A stretch of 64,000 nucleotides of DNA from CAMCXE01 sp036520615 (GTDB lineage: Bacteria > Pseudomonadota > Gammaproteobacteria > Pseudomonadales > Cellvibrionaceae): assembly GCA_036520615.1 (NCBI GenBank), contig DATDJI010000091.1, positions 113,750 to 177,749 of the forward strand. Reading direction: 5' to 3'. The notes below the pieces were generated by a model. The model searched no databases. It was not told the DNA's origin and was given only the letters and a program-made list of their open reading frames with translations. The first letter of the stretch is position 1; every line of letters begins with the position of its first letter. Below are positions 55,521-64,000 of the stretch, in pieces. Made by a program: the position numbers and the translations under genes.

Positions 55521-56690
55521 ATGCACACAAGCCTTATCACCAGTATTGCGCAGGTAGACGCAGCCATCTGGCAGAGCCTTTGGGCCAGCCGCTACCCGTT
55601 TATTCAGCATGAATTTATGCTGTTATTAGAGCGCACTGGCTGTGTCGGCGGCCGCAGCGGTTGGGCGCCTTTGCACATTTTGGTCTGGCAGGATGATCAT
55701 TTAGTGGCGGCTATGCCGGGGTATATCAAAGCCCATTCTTACGGCGAGTATGTGTTTGATTGGAGCTGGGCGCAGGCCTACGAGCGCCATGGATTAGATT
55801 ATTACCCTAAATGGATTAACGCCATGCCGTTCACTCCGGCCACAGGCCCACGCATTGCCGTGGCCCCTGGCACTGACCAGCAGGCCGTGGCGCAAGCGCT
55901 AAATCAGGCTGAGCGCATGTTGATAGAACAGGGTATGCACAGTCTGCACAGTTTATTTCCCGATGCGCACAGCTTGCCGCATATTCCCGAACACTGGCAC
56001 ACGCGCTGGGGCTGTCAATACCATTGGTTTAATGCTGGCTTCAACAATTGGCAGGACTTTTTAGCCTTGTGCAACAGCCGCAAACGCAAAATGATCGTTA
56101 AAGAGCGCCAAAAAGTTGCAGCGTTGAATTTAATTATTGCGGTTAAATCTGGCGCTGATTTATCCGTCCAGGATTGGCAGGCATTTTATCGTTTATATCA
56201 AAATACCTACGCCAAACGCAGTGGCCGAGCAGGCTATTTAAACGAAGATTTTTTCACTGGCTTAAAAAATTTATTACCGCAGCAAATTCACCGTGTGGAT
56301 GTGAGCCGCGAGGGGCAATTAATTGCGTCAGCGCTGTATTTTAGTGATGACACTTGCCTTTATGGCCGTTATTGGGGCTGTACTGAAGAACACGACGGCC
56401 TGCATTTTGAAGCCTGTTATTATCAAGGCATAGAATTAGCCATAGCCTTGCATCTGCAGCGGTTTGACCCTGGCGCCCAGGGCGAGCACAAAATTGCCCG
56501 CGGCTTTACGCCTATTTTTACCTGCTCAAAACACTTTATTGCCAATCCGGGTTTTAGCGATGCGGTAGCGCGATTTTGCACCGAAGAACAGAGTGAGATT
56601 GAGCGCTATATTACAGCAGCGCGCGAATCACTGCCGTTTAAAGAAGGTGTGCCAAGCGTTGATAAATACAGCCTACAAACAATTAAATAG
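55521..56690 (+). CDS. GNAT/FemAB-like acyltransferase family protein
   Basis: A 389-residue protein of the family annotated as GNAT N-acetyltransferase or peptidoglycan-biosynthesis-like (COG3146). Typical features are PFIQHEFMLLLERTGCV near the start, the DWSWAQAYERHGLDYYPKW block, the basic RKRKMIVKERQKV segment near residue 195, and the C-terminal IARGFTPIFTCSKHFI. No activity has been shown that I know of. The start is ATG 55521, behind GGTGGA; the frame start at 55509 would include the ribosome-binding site. The next small gene follows closely. Confidence 0.85.
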   Translation: MHTSLITSIAQVDAAIWQSLWASRYPFIQHEFMLLLERTGCVGGRSGWAPLHILVWQDDHLVAAMPGYIKAHSYGEYVFDWSWAQAYERHGLDYYPKWINAMPFTPATGPRIAVAPGTDQQAVAQALNQAERMLIEQGMHSLHSLFPDAHSLPHIPEHWHTRWGCQYHWFNAGFNNWQDFLALCNSRKRKMIVKERQKVAALNLIIAVKSGADLSVQDWQAFYRLYQNTYAKRSGRAGYLNEDFFTGLKNLLPQQIHRVDVSREGQLIASALYFSDDTCLYGRYWGCTEEHDGLHFEACYYQGIELAIALHLQRFDPGAQGEHKIARGFTPIFTCSKHFIANPGFSDAVARFCTEEQSEIERYITAARESLPFKEGVPSVDKYSLQTIK

Positions 56691-56735
56691 TTGCGCTTCA
56701 TCCGCCGATATAAAGTGGCCAAAGGTATTTTTTAC

Positions 56736-56975
56736 ATGAAACCCATGCTCAATCGTTTAGTCGGCATCGCCTGTTTACTGCTGGCGGTTTATTTTTTGTA
56801 TCAGGTAGGTCAAGGCATTATTAGCGGTGAAGTGGCAAAGCTTAGTAAGTACGGTCAGGAGATTATTAAAAAAAGCGCGCAGCCGGATCGATTTTGGATC
56901 GCTATTGTTTTTTGGAGCATTGGCGCCGGCATATTGGTAGTTACCGGCATTAAAAAATTATTTCGCAGTAATTAG
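56736..56975 (+). CDS. small membrane protein with two helices
   Basis: A 79-residue protein with two predicted helices (residues about 6-25 and 52-70) joined by a polar loop rich in lysine. ATG 56736 has AAAGGT ten bases upstream. It lies 45 bases after the acyltransferase-like gene and may be co-transcribed. No family recognised. Confidence 0.65.
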   Translation: MKPMLNRLVGIACLLLAVYFLYQVGQGIISGEVAKLSKYGQEIIKKSAQPDRFWIAIVFWSIGAGILVVTGIKKLFRSN

Positions 56976-57349
56976 TTGGAAACCACTTAGCCGAACGCAA
57001 GGGTTTTTTAAGAAAAGCAACTAAATTCCTTTCTCATCGCGCAAGGCAAATCGCTTGCCTAAGGAGCTGTACTCATATCCAACACCTGTAATGGAAAAAC
57101 TTATAGACGGCTACAACATTCGATCGCCTATTGATGGGCAGCTTCTTCTGTTGCACCTTCAGTAAACTCTAATTTTTTTACCTATACGTGATGAACCTGG
57201 CGGTACTCCGTGAGCCGTCGGTTTAGACTCTCAACAAGTGCTCAGCCCGTTTTATATTCAGTTTGAGCAAGGCTTGCTAGCCCCGAAGCATTTTTGAAAA
57301 TTATAAAAATAAACACTGTTAAATACAGCGAAAAGCCGTGAGCCTAATT
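56976..57349. other. 374-base intergenic region
   Basis: Contains an imperfect hairpin AGGCAA / TTGCCT near 57044-57062 without a T-run, and an AT-rich stretch close to the lipoprotein start. No gene or known RNA fold is recognised. Confidence 0.45.
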
Positions 57350-59317
57350 ATGAAAAAATACGTGATAGTGATAGGCTATTTATTTTTATTCGGCTGTAGC
57401 GGGACGCCAACTGGCGATGGCGCATCTTCAACAAGTTCCTCCAGCACCTCAAGTTCATCCGGTCGCAGCAGCTCCAGCAGCTCATCTTCTACAAGCTCTT
57501 CATCCTCTAGCTCATCTTCCAGCAGTTCATCCGGCATGCCGTTAAATTGCGAAATCGGTACAAGTGAAACCCAATGGGCCACGGCCTGCAGTGCACCACC
57601 AACCTGTGTATCAGGAGCTTGGCTGGCGCCTAAGGATGGTGGCGAAAACGGCGCGCCTTTGCGTTTAGAAACAGCGCATTTTGCTTTTTATTGGAAAGAC
57701 GGTACTACAATAACCGATGCCGATGCTAAAACAGCTGGGCAGAGTTTAGAAACTATTTGGGGCAAATATTTTAGCGCGCCAATTAATTTTCCTGAGCCCT
57801 ATTGCAACAGCGCAAAAAAATGGAAAGCCGCTGTGCATTTTGATAATACTTTTCCGCTTTTAGGCGGCGGCTGGTCGCGCAATGGAATTAATTATGCTGG
57901 CATGTGGGTTGGGCCGAATGCGGCAAAAGATCCTTGGGGTTTAGCGCATGAATTTATGCACGGCGTCCAATCTCTAACACCGGGCTTTGCCGAATGTGGC
58001 GGCCAAGGGTGCTGGATTTATGAAAGCCACGCCAACTGGATGCCGCATCAAATCTACCGCGACAACGTACACTGTTCAGAAATGCTGGTTAATAGCCCGC
58101 ATTTACATTATGGCAATACGCGTGATCGCTATTGTAATTGGCAATTTTTTGAATATCTAAAAGATCGCTTTTGCCCGGATGCCATTAACGATATGTGGAC
58201 ATCACAAGCTCCCCAAGGCCAACGCGATCCGTTTCAAAAACTTATGTATGCCAATCGCTGGAGTATTGAAGATTTAAATAATTTATTTGGTGAATGGGCC
58301 ATGCATAACATTACTTGGGATTACAAAGACCCAGACGGCTCAGATCAAGGTGCGGTGTATCGCAAAAATTATGGAGCAGTTACGCAGACTAATTATTCCC
58401 AGCGGCGGTTGCGCTTAACGCAATTGGAAAGTTTAGATACCAACTGGGCGCAATCAAGGCGATTTAATTCACCTTATTATTGGGCGCCGCAGCGCTGGGG
58501 TTACAACCTTGTGCGCTTATATCCAGATGCGGGCGCTAAAAATATTAAAGTGAAATTTCGCGGAGTAATGCAGCCAGGCGCTAATGCCGGTTGGCGCTGG
58601 GGCTTAGTGGCTACCGATAGTACTATACAAAAGCCGAGATATAGCAGTTTACAATCGGGCAGTGATGGCGAACTAAATTTTTGTTTAAATGCTAATGAAC
58701 AAGTTTTTTTAATGGTATTAGCCGCGCCCACAGCCTTTGAAAAAATTACCTGGCAACAACCCAGCGACGGAACTCCATATGCGAATATTTACCGTTATCC
58801 TTATATGCTCGAGTTTACCAACGCTTGGCCTGAAGGTTTTCGCAACGGTGCGCTCGATCCATGCGCGAACAATTTAGTACGCCATATCAATGGCGGCGGC
58901 TGCGCGCCATCTAATACCCCGAGTACGGTTTATGTGGGCCCTTATGCGGCAATAATTTCAGGTACAGTCACCGATAATGCCCGCATTGAAAACCAAGCGA
59001 TGATTATCAACGGCACTGTTTCATCAAATGCACGTGTGGGCGCATTAACTACGCTAGGTGTTGCCGCCAGTCCGCAACATGCTCAGGCAAGTTTTAACGT
59101 AGCGGAAAACGCTACAGTCCTCGCTACATTTTATCCTATGGGTTGGTTTGCAAATAATTCTACGGCCAAAGGATCTGTGCAATTGTTAGGAGATTTAGAG
59201 TATTACACGAGTGAGAAAACCTCCGGCGTGTTTTATGGTTTAGTTGATGATGCCGCTAACGGTGTCTCAAGCGTTAAAGAGGTGACGTTGCCGCCGCCAT
59301 ACTCCTGGCGCAATTAG
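57350..59317 (+). CDS. polyserine-linked lipoprotein with HExxH metallopeptidase-like domain
   Basis: A secreted lipoprotein of about 655 residues. ATG 57350 gives the signal peptide MKKYVIVIGYLFLFGC with a lipobox at the cysteine. A low-complexity serine-rich linker of about 45 residues follows, of the type that separates modules in Cellvibrio and Saccharophagus exoenzymes. The folded part starts with CEIGTSETQW and carries HEFMH (residues 200-204) with a glutamate at about 225 in WIYESHANW, the arrangement expected of a zinc metallopeptidase (HExxH plus a third ligand). It resembles DUF6055-type proteins. The C-terminal roughly 130 residues have repeated N-A-x-V turns that suggest a left-handed beta-helix. 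A substrate among plant or microbial cell-wall polymers is inference. Confidence 0.75.
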   Translation: MKKYVIVIGYLFLFGCSGTPTGDGASSTSSSSTSSSSGRSSSSSSSSTSSSSSSSSSSSSSGMPLNCEIGTSETQWATACSAPPTCVSGAWLAPKDGGENGAPLRLETAHFAFYWKDGTTITDADAKTAGQSLETIWGKYFSAPINFPEPYCNSAKKWKAAVHFDNTFPLLGGGWSRNGINYAGMWVGPNAAKDPWGLAHEFMHGVQSLTPGFAECGGQGCWIYESHANWMPHQIYRDNVHCSEMLVNSPHLHYGNTRDRYCNWQFFEYLKDRFCPDAINDMWTSQAPQGQRDPFQKLMYANRWSIEDLNNLFGEWAMHNITWDYKDPDGSDQGAVYRKNYGAVTQTNYSQRRLRLTQLESLDTNWAQSRRFNSPYYWAPQRWGYNLVRLYPDAGAKNIKVKFRGVMQPGANAGWRWGLVATDSTIQKPRYSSLQSGSDGELNFCLNANEQVFLMVLAAPTAFEKITWQQPSDGTPYANIYRYPYMLEFTNAWPEGFRNGALDPCANNLVRHINGGGCAPSNTPSTVYVGPYAAIISGTVTDNARIENQAMIINGTVSSNARVGALTTLGVAASPQHAQASFNVAENATVLATFYPMGWFANNSTAKGSVQLLGDLEYYTSEKTSGVFYGLVDDAANGVSSVKEVTLPPPYSWRN

Positions 59318-59787
59318 TGGCCGCAGGTGTTTCCCCATCAAAACAAGCTTGCTAAAAGCGAATAAATCTTTCAGCGCCAATCGGCGCTGTTCTAAATTGC
59401 TAATGTAAATAAGCGATACCTAAAGATTACTGCCGACAGCAGCAGACTGGTTAACCTGGTCTATTATCAGGTATAGCAAGTTATCTCCTCAGTTAACCAT
59501 ATTTTCTGCATGGGCTTAAAGGCTAAGTGCCGAGGCGATTAGCTGACAGCAGATAGCCCAGTATTAATCAGCAAAAAAGCTGCGCGCTTCGCCGGGCAAG
59601 CAAAATAACGATAAAAATAGGTAGAACATCCATACACCAAACAGCTTTTGCCTGCGTGTATTTAAGGCATCTAAAAAAACTGGTGGGCGTAAAAAGCAGC
59701 CAGAATTATTAGGCAGAGTGGATTTATCATTTGAGTGTTTAACAAACCATTCATCCGTAGCTCACGATAATCGGTACCAATTATTTT
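59318..59787. other. 470-base intergenic region
   Basis: A hairpin CAGCGCC / GGCGCTG with a 4-base loop at 59372-59389, followed by TTCTAAATT, may be a weak terminator for the lipoprotein gene. A 67-codon frame on the minus strand (59671-59874) overlaps the next gene and is not called. No other signal recognised. Confidence 0.45.
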
Positions 59788-61485
59788 ATGTCTACAGGCC
59801 AGCGCAAAAATATTAGAGTCGCCTTGTTTACGCCTTATCACGAGGGCTTTTTTTATGGCGAAATAATTAATCATATTCGCCTATTGTGTAAACTAAAAAA
59901 CTACTCGCTGGATGTAATTGCAACGCATAGTTTCGGTGAATATCAAAGTGAGTTTTGGCTGGCTAATATTGGCGCTGTTATTATTATTCGCAATGCCATC
60001 AGCACGCACTTTGCAACTCTGTTAAGCGCTCGTGGTATACCCTGCGTGTCTATCGCCTACGACTATTTTCCTGCGCCGATCAATTTAGTTTGTAGCGATA
60101 ACCGGCAAGGTGTCCAGCTTGCCTTTGAGCATTTAATCAATAGAGGCCATACGCGTATAGCGTTTATCGGTGATTTAACGCAATACGATTTACGCAAACG
60201 TTATGAAGCCTATTGTGAAGAACATACCAACTTTAACCTGCCGCTGGATGAAGAATTATCCTTTTTCTCCAAAAATACCACGTACCTAGGCGGCTTTAAC
60301 GCGGCCACGGAGTTTATTAAGCGAGATTGTGATGCAACTGCCGTCATAGCAGGTGCAGGTTTGCTGGCAGAGGGATTTAAATCGCGCTTAAACGATATTA
60401 GCCCTAGGCTATTTAATTCAATAGAAATAGTAGCTTTTGATGTAATGCCGGTACAAATACTGTCGGACAAGTCTACGGTGGCTATCGATTTAAATTTAAT
60501 GTTTATTGCGCACAATTGCATAACTATTATTGAGCGGGTGTTAGCAGGGCACGACGTTGAGCATCAAACAAAAGTTGACTGTCGGCTGGTTACTTTGCCA
60601 GCATTCGGTGAGGCCACAACAGATGATTTGCCACGCTGTTTAGAGGAGTCGAGCTTTACCAACGCTCCCTATATGAAAAGCCTGATTACCAATATGTACG
60701 AGTGGTCGATGGCAATAGCGGCAACGGGGCTTAGTGATGTTATGAGCCTTTCCCCGCTGTTTGATCAGCTGTTAAAAATGGGTTTGTTATTTAGGCTAAG
60801 TAAAGATTCCAACGCGGTGGAAACCGCGCGCTTAATTAAAGTATGCAAGCGCCGCGAAACTCTTGTAGTAGATAAATACGATACGGCCAATCAATGCTCG
60901 GCAGAACATGCGCAAAACCATTTTGCCGAATATTTCGAGCATGCCGATTATGAATTAACTACGAGCATACCAATTATCGTCAATGGCAAACTATGGGGAA
61001 TTTTTACTGCCTGTGGATCTAATGAAATAGGTAATAGCCGTAATAATTATCTGGCGCTGCTATGTTGCTTGGATTTATCCATACAATTTTTAACCAAAAA
61101 TATACTCACAAGTCTTGATGCAGCTGCTGAGAAAAAATCTGTTAGCACAGCTAGAAGTGCAGATAAAATGGGCATCGTACAATGGGATTTTGCTAAGGGT
61201 GTTGTCAATTGGAGCGACGAGGCATTATTGTTTTTGGGGCTCACCTCTGCGTTAGAAAAAAATATATATATGCATATGGAGCTTGATGATCGCGTGCATG
61301 AGGACGACCAAACCGCTTTGCGCGTGGGCTTATATAAGCTGCATGAGCAGGCAACGCCCTTGCATATCAGCGTACGGATGAAATCAAAAGCCGGCTTATA
61401 CATCCCAATGAGAATTGATGGCCGTTTAGAATCGGCGAGCCATTTGATGATATTCGAACTTCGGCAAGAGACGGGAACAATGTAA
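59788..61485 (+). CDS. LacI-type sensor domain fused to GAF-like and PAS domains, no DNA-binding domain
   Basis: A 565-residue cytoplasmic protein. Residues about 10-275 match the periplasmic-binding-like sensor of LacI/GalR regulators (NLVCSDNRQGVQLAFEHLIN, then RGHTRIAFIGDLTQYDLRKR), but there is no N-terminal helix-turn-helix and no export signal. A GAF-like middle (about 300-445) and a C-terminal PAS fold (about 455-560; MGIVQWDFAKGVVNWSDEAL) follow. No kinase, GGDEF or other output is attached. Such sensors usually end in a GGDEF domain, so an output partner is expected; the next gene starts four bases downstream and is the best candidate. Confidence 0.8.
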   Translation: MSTGQRKNIRVALFTPYHEGFFYGEIINHIRLLCKLKNYSLDVIATHSFGEYQSEFWLANIGAVIIIRNAISTHFATLLSARGIPCVSIAYDYFPAPINLVCSDNRQGVQLAFEHLINRGHTRIAFIGDLTQYDLRKRYEAYCEEHTNFNLPLDEELSFFSKNTTYLGGFNAATEFIKRDCDATAVIAGAGLLAEGFKSRLNDISPRLFNSIEIVAFDVMPVQILSDKSTVAIDLNLMFIAHNCITIIERVLAGHDVEHQTKVDCRLVTLPAFGEATTDDLPRCLEESSFTNAPYMKSLITNMYEWSMAIAATGLSDVMSLSPLFDQLLKMGLLFRLSKDSNAVETARLIKVCKRRETLVVDKYDTANQCSAEHAQNHFAEYFEHADYELTTSIPIIVNGKLWGIFTACGSNEIGNSRNNYLALLCCLDLSIQFLTKNILTSLDAAAEKKSVSTARSADKMGIVQWDFAKGVVNWSDEALLFLGLTSALEKNIYMHMELDDRVHEDDQTALRVGLYKLHEQATPLHISVRMKSKAGLYIPMRIDGRLESASHLMIFELRQETGTM

Positions 61486-61489
61486 AGCT

Positions 61490-63403
61490 ATGGACGAGCT
61501 CATCAGCAATTTATTCGGTTATACGTGGTTGTGGGCAGTCCTATTCTTTGCCACGCTTGGCGTATTGCTTATTTGTATTGCCAAACTGCGCCTTTTACAA
61601 AAAGCGGCTGCGCCTCCAGTGAATGAAGAATCAAATGAAGCGCGCGATAAAAATGCTGTGTTGAATTTTTTAGTCGAACAATTCGAAAAAACCAAACGGC
61701 TCACAGACAACGTTTATTTTCGGCACGAGCAAATAGATAGGCATGCCTGCTCGTTGCGCAGTGCGTACCTTAAAATCGAAGAAAAGAGCTTAAAAAATCA
61801 TATCGATGCAAAAGCCTATCATTTGTCTATTAATAAATCGCTGGTTAAGCTGCTGCGCATTATCCGCGATGATGCAAAAAAATCCGTAGAACACGACGCC
61901 GTATCAGATAAAACGCTTATAGACGCTCTGCATAGCTCAACATTATCGGCTACAGAAAAAACCCAATTGCGCACGCAGATTGAACAATTTTGTACGCAAT
62001 TAAAGACAGGCGCAGTAGGAGCTGAATACAAAAAGAACCGCTACAAACAATTATTGGATATGATAAAAAATGTTGACAATACCGAAGAGCGCGTGGCCAT
62101 GAAAAAGCTGTTGTTGTTGTCGGAATCGGCCGATGACAGCTACAAAAACTATTCTACTTTGTCTGAATCCGTATTTGGCGCAAGTAGTGATATGGCCGCG
62201 CTGGAAGGAGCATTGGATATGCCCGGGCGCGAGTTAAGCGTCGATGTGCGCGCAAAACTTGATGCGCTGAATAAAGAAAATATGAAACTCTACTCACAGG
62301 TGCAGACGCTGCGACAATGGTCAAACGAGAATAAAAAATTGGCCTATCCAGACGGTTCAAGTTTAACTGCTGCCTCCATTAATGATGTCTCCGAGGAGAT
62401 AATAGGCAAACATGAAGATGAATTGCGCGCATTAAAGGCCACCGTACGAAATCAGAAAGTTACTATATTTGAGTTAGAAGATGCTATTGACAGTTACCGC
62501 AAATCTGAACAGACAAAAGAGCACAAAAATGATTACAACGTTGATTTTAGCGCACTTAACCGCAGGCTCACTGTTACCGAGGGTTTAATTACTGAGCAGG
62601 AAAAAAGTGTCGGCCTTGTTAGAAATGAGCTGGTGGCTTTGAATGATGGTCCCGTGCAAGGCGATGATCGCAACGTTTTGATGCAATGTATCGAAAAGCT
62701 AAAAAAGGAAATCGACGAGACAAAAGAAGCTTATACTTCCAAAAATGTAGAATTTGACTTTATCAGTGAGCTAATTTCAGTGAGCTCGTTGGAAGATTTA
62801 TCGCTGCTGATATTTCAGTATTATTGTGATCAAAAATGTGACCCATTTTTGCTGATAAACCACAAGGGTAGAACGATTGAAATGTCAGCCGCAGGATCCC
62901 TATCGGTGAAGGACAAAACCATTATTAACGCTATGATGCCGAACGATGCCTCTAAAGATGATGACCGCTTTCAATTACAGTTTCGGTACGCCAATATCGG
63001 TGGAATTTTACGCTTTTTGCCCGGCAGTACTGAACATTATGACGCCTGCGAGGGCTTACTGAAAATGGGCAAAATCACTGACGCGTTTATTGAAAAAATT
63101 TCTAACGGGCAGAATTTGCGCGGGCTTAAAAAGCAGTTTGAACAGTGCTCAAATGATGCGAAGCAATTGGCGCAATCGGTGGATATATCGTTTGAACAGG
63201 TGTGCCAACAGCACCGACAGCTTATTACCAACCATATAGCTCGCGCGCAAAATATGTTGCGGGTAAAAAATGCCACCGCAGCACAGATCGCCTGTCTTAA
63301 ACAGATTGAAGCCGATATGTTGGACGATATGGTGCCCAATGGAACGGTAAGGATAAAAACTCGTAAAGAATTTTTATCCTTAGTTAAAAAAATGGACGTC
63401 TAG
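61490..63403 (+). CDS. membrane-anchored coiled-coil protein with GAF-like region
   Basis: A 637-residue protein with one N-terminal membrane helix (residues about 11-32, WLWAVLFFATLGVLLICIAK). The remaining sequence is mostly charged coiled coil (about 50-430), then a globular, GAF-like region near 435-540 (FISELISVSSLEDLSLLIFQ) and a final helical tail. There are no catalytic motifs, HAMP or methyl-accepting signatures that I recognise. The four-base spacing to the LacI-sensor gene implies a shared operon and possibly a complex in which this protein places the sensor at the membrane. Confidence 0.7.
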   Translation: MDELISNLFGYTWLWAVLFFATLGVLLICIAKLRLLQKAAAPPVNEESNEARDKNAVLNFLVEQFEKTKRLTDNVYFRHEQIDRHACSLRSAYLKIEEKSLKNHIDAKAYHLSINKSLVKLLRIIRDDAKKSVEHDAVSDKTLIDALHSSTLSATEKTQLRTQIEQFCTQLKTGAVGAEYKKNRYKQLLDMIKNVDNTEERVAMKKLLLLSESADDSYKNYSTLSESVFGASSDMAALEGALDMPGRELSVDVRAKLDALNKENMKLYSQVQTLRQWSNENKKLAYPDGSSLTAASINDVSEEIIGKHEDELRALKATVRNQKVTIFELEDAIDSYRKSEQTKEHKNDYNVDFSALNRRLTVTEGLITEQEKSVGLVRNELVALNDGPVQGDDRNVLMQCIEKLKKEIDETKEAYTSKNVEFDFISELISVSSLEDLSLLIFQYYCDQKCDPFLLINHKGRTIEMSAAGSLSVKDKTIINAMMPNDASKDDDRFQLQFRYANIGGILRFLPGSTEHYDACEGLLKMGKITDAFIEKISNGQNLRGLKKQFEQCSNDAKQLAQSVDISFEQVCQQHRQLITNHIARAQNMLRVKNATAAQIACLKQIEADMLDDMVPNGTVRIKTRKEFLSLVKKMDV

Positions 63404-63487
63404 CTGAAAATTAGAGCCCTCGGATCTATATAGAAAAATGCACGTTATCGAAGATATAAGTAGCCCCCCGCAGCGCATTAATGAGCA

Positions 63488-63508
63488 TAAAAAAGGCCTT
63501 ACGGCCTG
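63488..63508 (-). terminator. intrinsic terminator of the right-edge gene
   Basis: On the minus strand: AGGCC, loop GTAA, GGCCT, then six T. It lies just after the stop codon of the truncated gene at the right edge. Confidence 0.8.
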
Positions 63509-63518
63509 CAAGTGATTT

Positions 63519-64000
63519 TTAAATACCCACGCGTGAAGGCAAGCGGGTTTGACATTCGGCACTGGTAGCGGGCAGTGTAGTTTGAGGCTCAAGCCCATTG
63601 GCACTGTACCAAACGCGGTAATCATCGTTATTGTCAAAACGCAGTGCTTGGTAGTTTGTGCCGTCGATTGCGCGCGTGCCGACGGATTTCATAATTGCCT
63701 GGTATTTAGCACCCAAAAATTCGAACGTTAATAATAGGCTGTAATTGTTTGTTTTATCCGCAGTATTCATCTGGCTCCAAAAGCCTTTAATAAGTTCGCC
63801 GCGGGAATTACCCTTGCCGAGCGTGCCATCAGCTTTAGCTTTTTTAATGTATTTTGCGCAGGCTGTGAAGCTGCCAGCGGTAACATTGCTTGTGCCTGCA
63901 AAATAAAGTTCAAATTCGATATCTTTTAAATTATTGGGCTTCTGTCCCAAGTCCATATCCGACACGTGAATCTGTTTGCCGCTTACTAAATTTAATGGCG
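63519..64000 (-). CDS. hypothetical protein, 5' end outside window
   Basis: The frame is open to the right edge (about 160 residues visible), so the N-terminus is missing and the GTG at 63965 is not a reliable start. The visible part reads like an extracytoplasmic beta-rich domain (PLNLVSGKQIHVSDMD onward; FELYFAGTSNVTAGSFTACA) with two cysteines that could form a disulfide. No family recognised. Confidence 0.6.
   Translation of the reverse strand, partial: PLNLVSGKQIHVSDMDLGQKPNNLKDIEFELYFAGTSNVTAGSFTACAKYIKKAKADGTLGKGNSRGELIKGFWSQMNTADKTNNYSLLLTFEFLGAKYQAIMKSVGTRAIDGTNYQALRFDNNDDYRVWYSANGLEPQTTLPATSAECQTRLPSRVGI

Overview
The window looks like a chromosome segment of a free-living gammaproteobacterium, probably of the Cellvibrionaceae (Cellvibrio/Saccharophagus-like). 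The basis is the ubiA-phoB-phoR order shared with Pseudomonadales, a secreted lipoprotein with a long polyserine linker of the kind common in plant-polysaccharide degraders, moderate GC, and many two-component and c-di-GMP proteins. This placement is inference. I see no rRNA, tRNA, CRISPR array, prophage or insertion sequence.

Layout. 1-3.1 kb: the end of a beta-propeller-like protein and two unrecognised genes. 3.1-19.2 kb: a two-partner secretion locus with a 4,612-residue exoprotein and its outer-membrane transporter. 19.3-23 kb: a MAPEG protein, an ATP-grasp-like protein and uvrD (minus strand). 23.3-27.2 kb: a leucine-rich-repeat lipoprotein gene interrupted by three frameshifts, all of the same sense. 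27.4-28.6 kb: an MFS transporter (minus). 29.0-30.26 kb: a protein-free stretch carrying about 65 GGA motifs on the plus strand and almost none on the minus strand, ending in a strong intrinsic terminator. I read it as a giant non-coding RNA that may sequester a CsrA/RsmA-type protein; this is the main discovery candidate. 30.6-34.5 kb: a membrane-anchored receiver protein, a flavin-dependent tryptophan halogenase and a LysR regulator. 34.7-41.5 kb (minus): a urea/short-chain-amide ABC transporter (urtABCDE) with formamidase fmdA and fmdB. 41.9-46.2 kb: a divergent hybrid kinase with an NCS1-transporter-like sensor and a LuxR-type regulator, preceded by a near-consensus sigma-54 promoter. 47.5-51.9 kb: a PAS histidine kinase, a single-domain receiver and a REC-PAS-GGDEF-EAL protein. 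52.2-55.1 kb: ubiA, phoB, phoR. 55.5-63.4 kb: a GNAT-like protein, a small membrane protein, a polyserine metallopeptidase-like lipoprotein, and a LacI-sensor/PAS protein paired with a membrane coiled-coil protein. The right edge holds a truncated minus-strand gene.

How the parts may work together. The amide locus forms one physiological unit: the kinase/LuxR pair, under a likely nitrogen-dependent sigma-54 promoter, faces the transporter and formamidase that would import amides and release ammonia. PhoB/PhoR add phosphate control. The 47.5-51.9 kb cluster probably feeds c-di-GMP signalling. A CsrA sponge of the proposed size would add a post-transcriptional layer commonly tied to adhesion and biofilm formation, for which the two-partner exoprotein would be a plausible but unproven effector.
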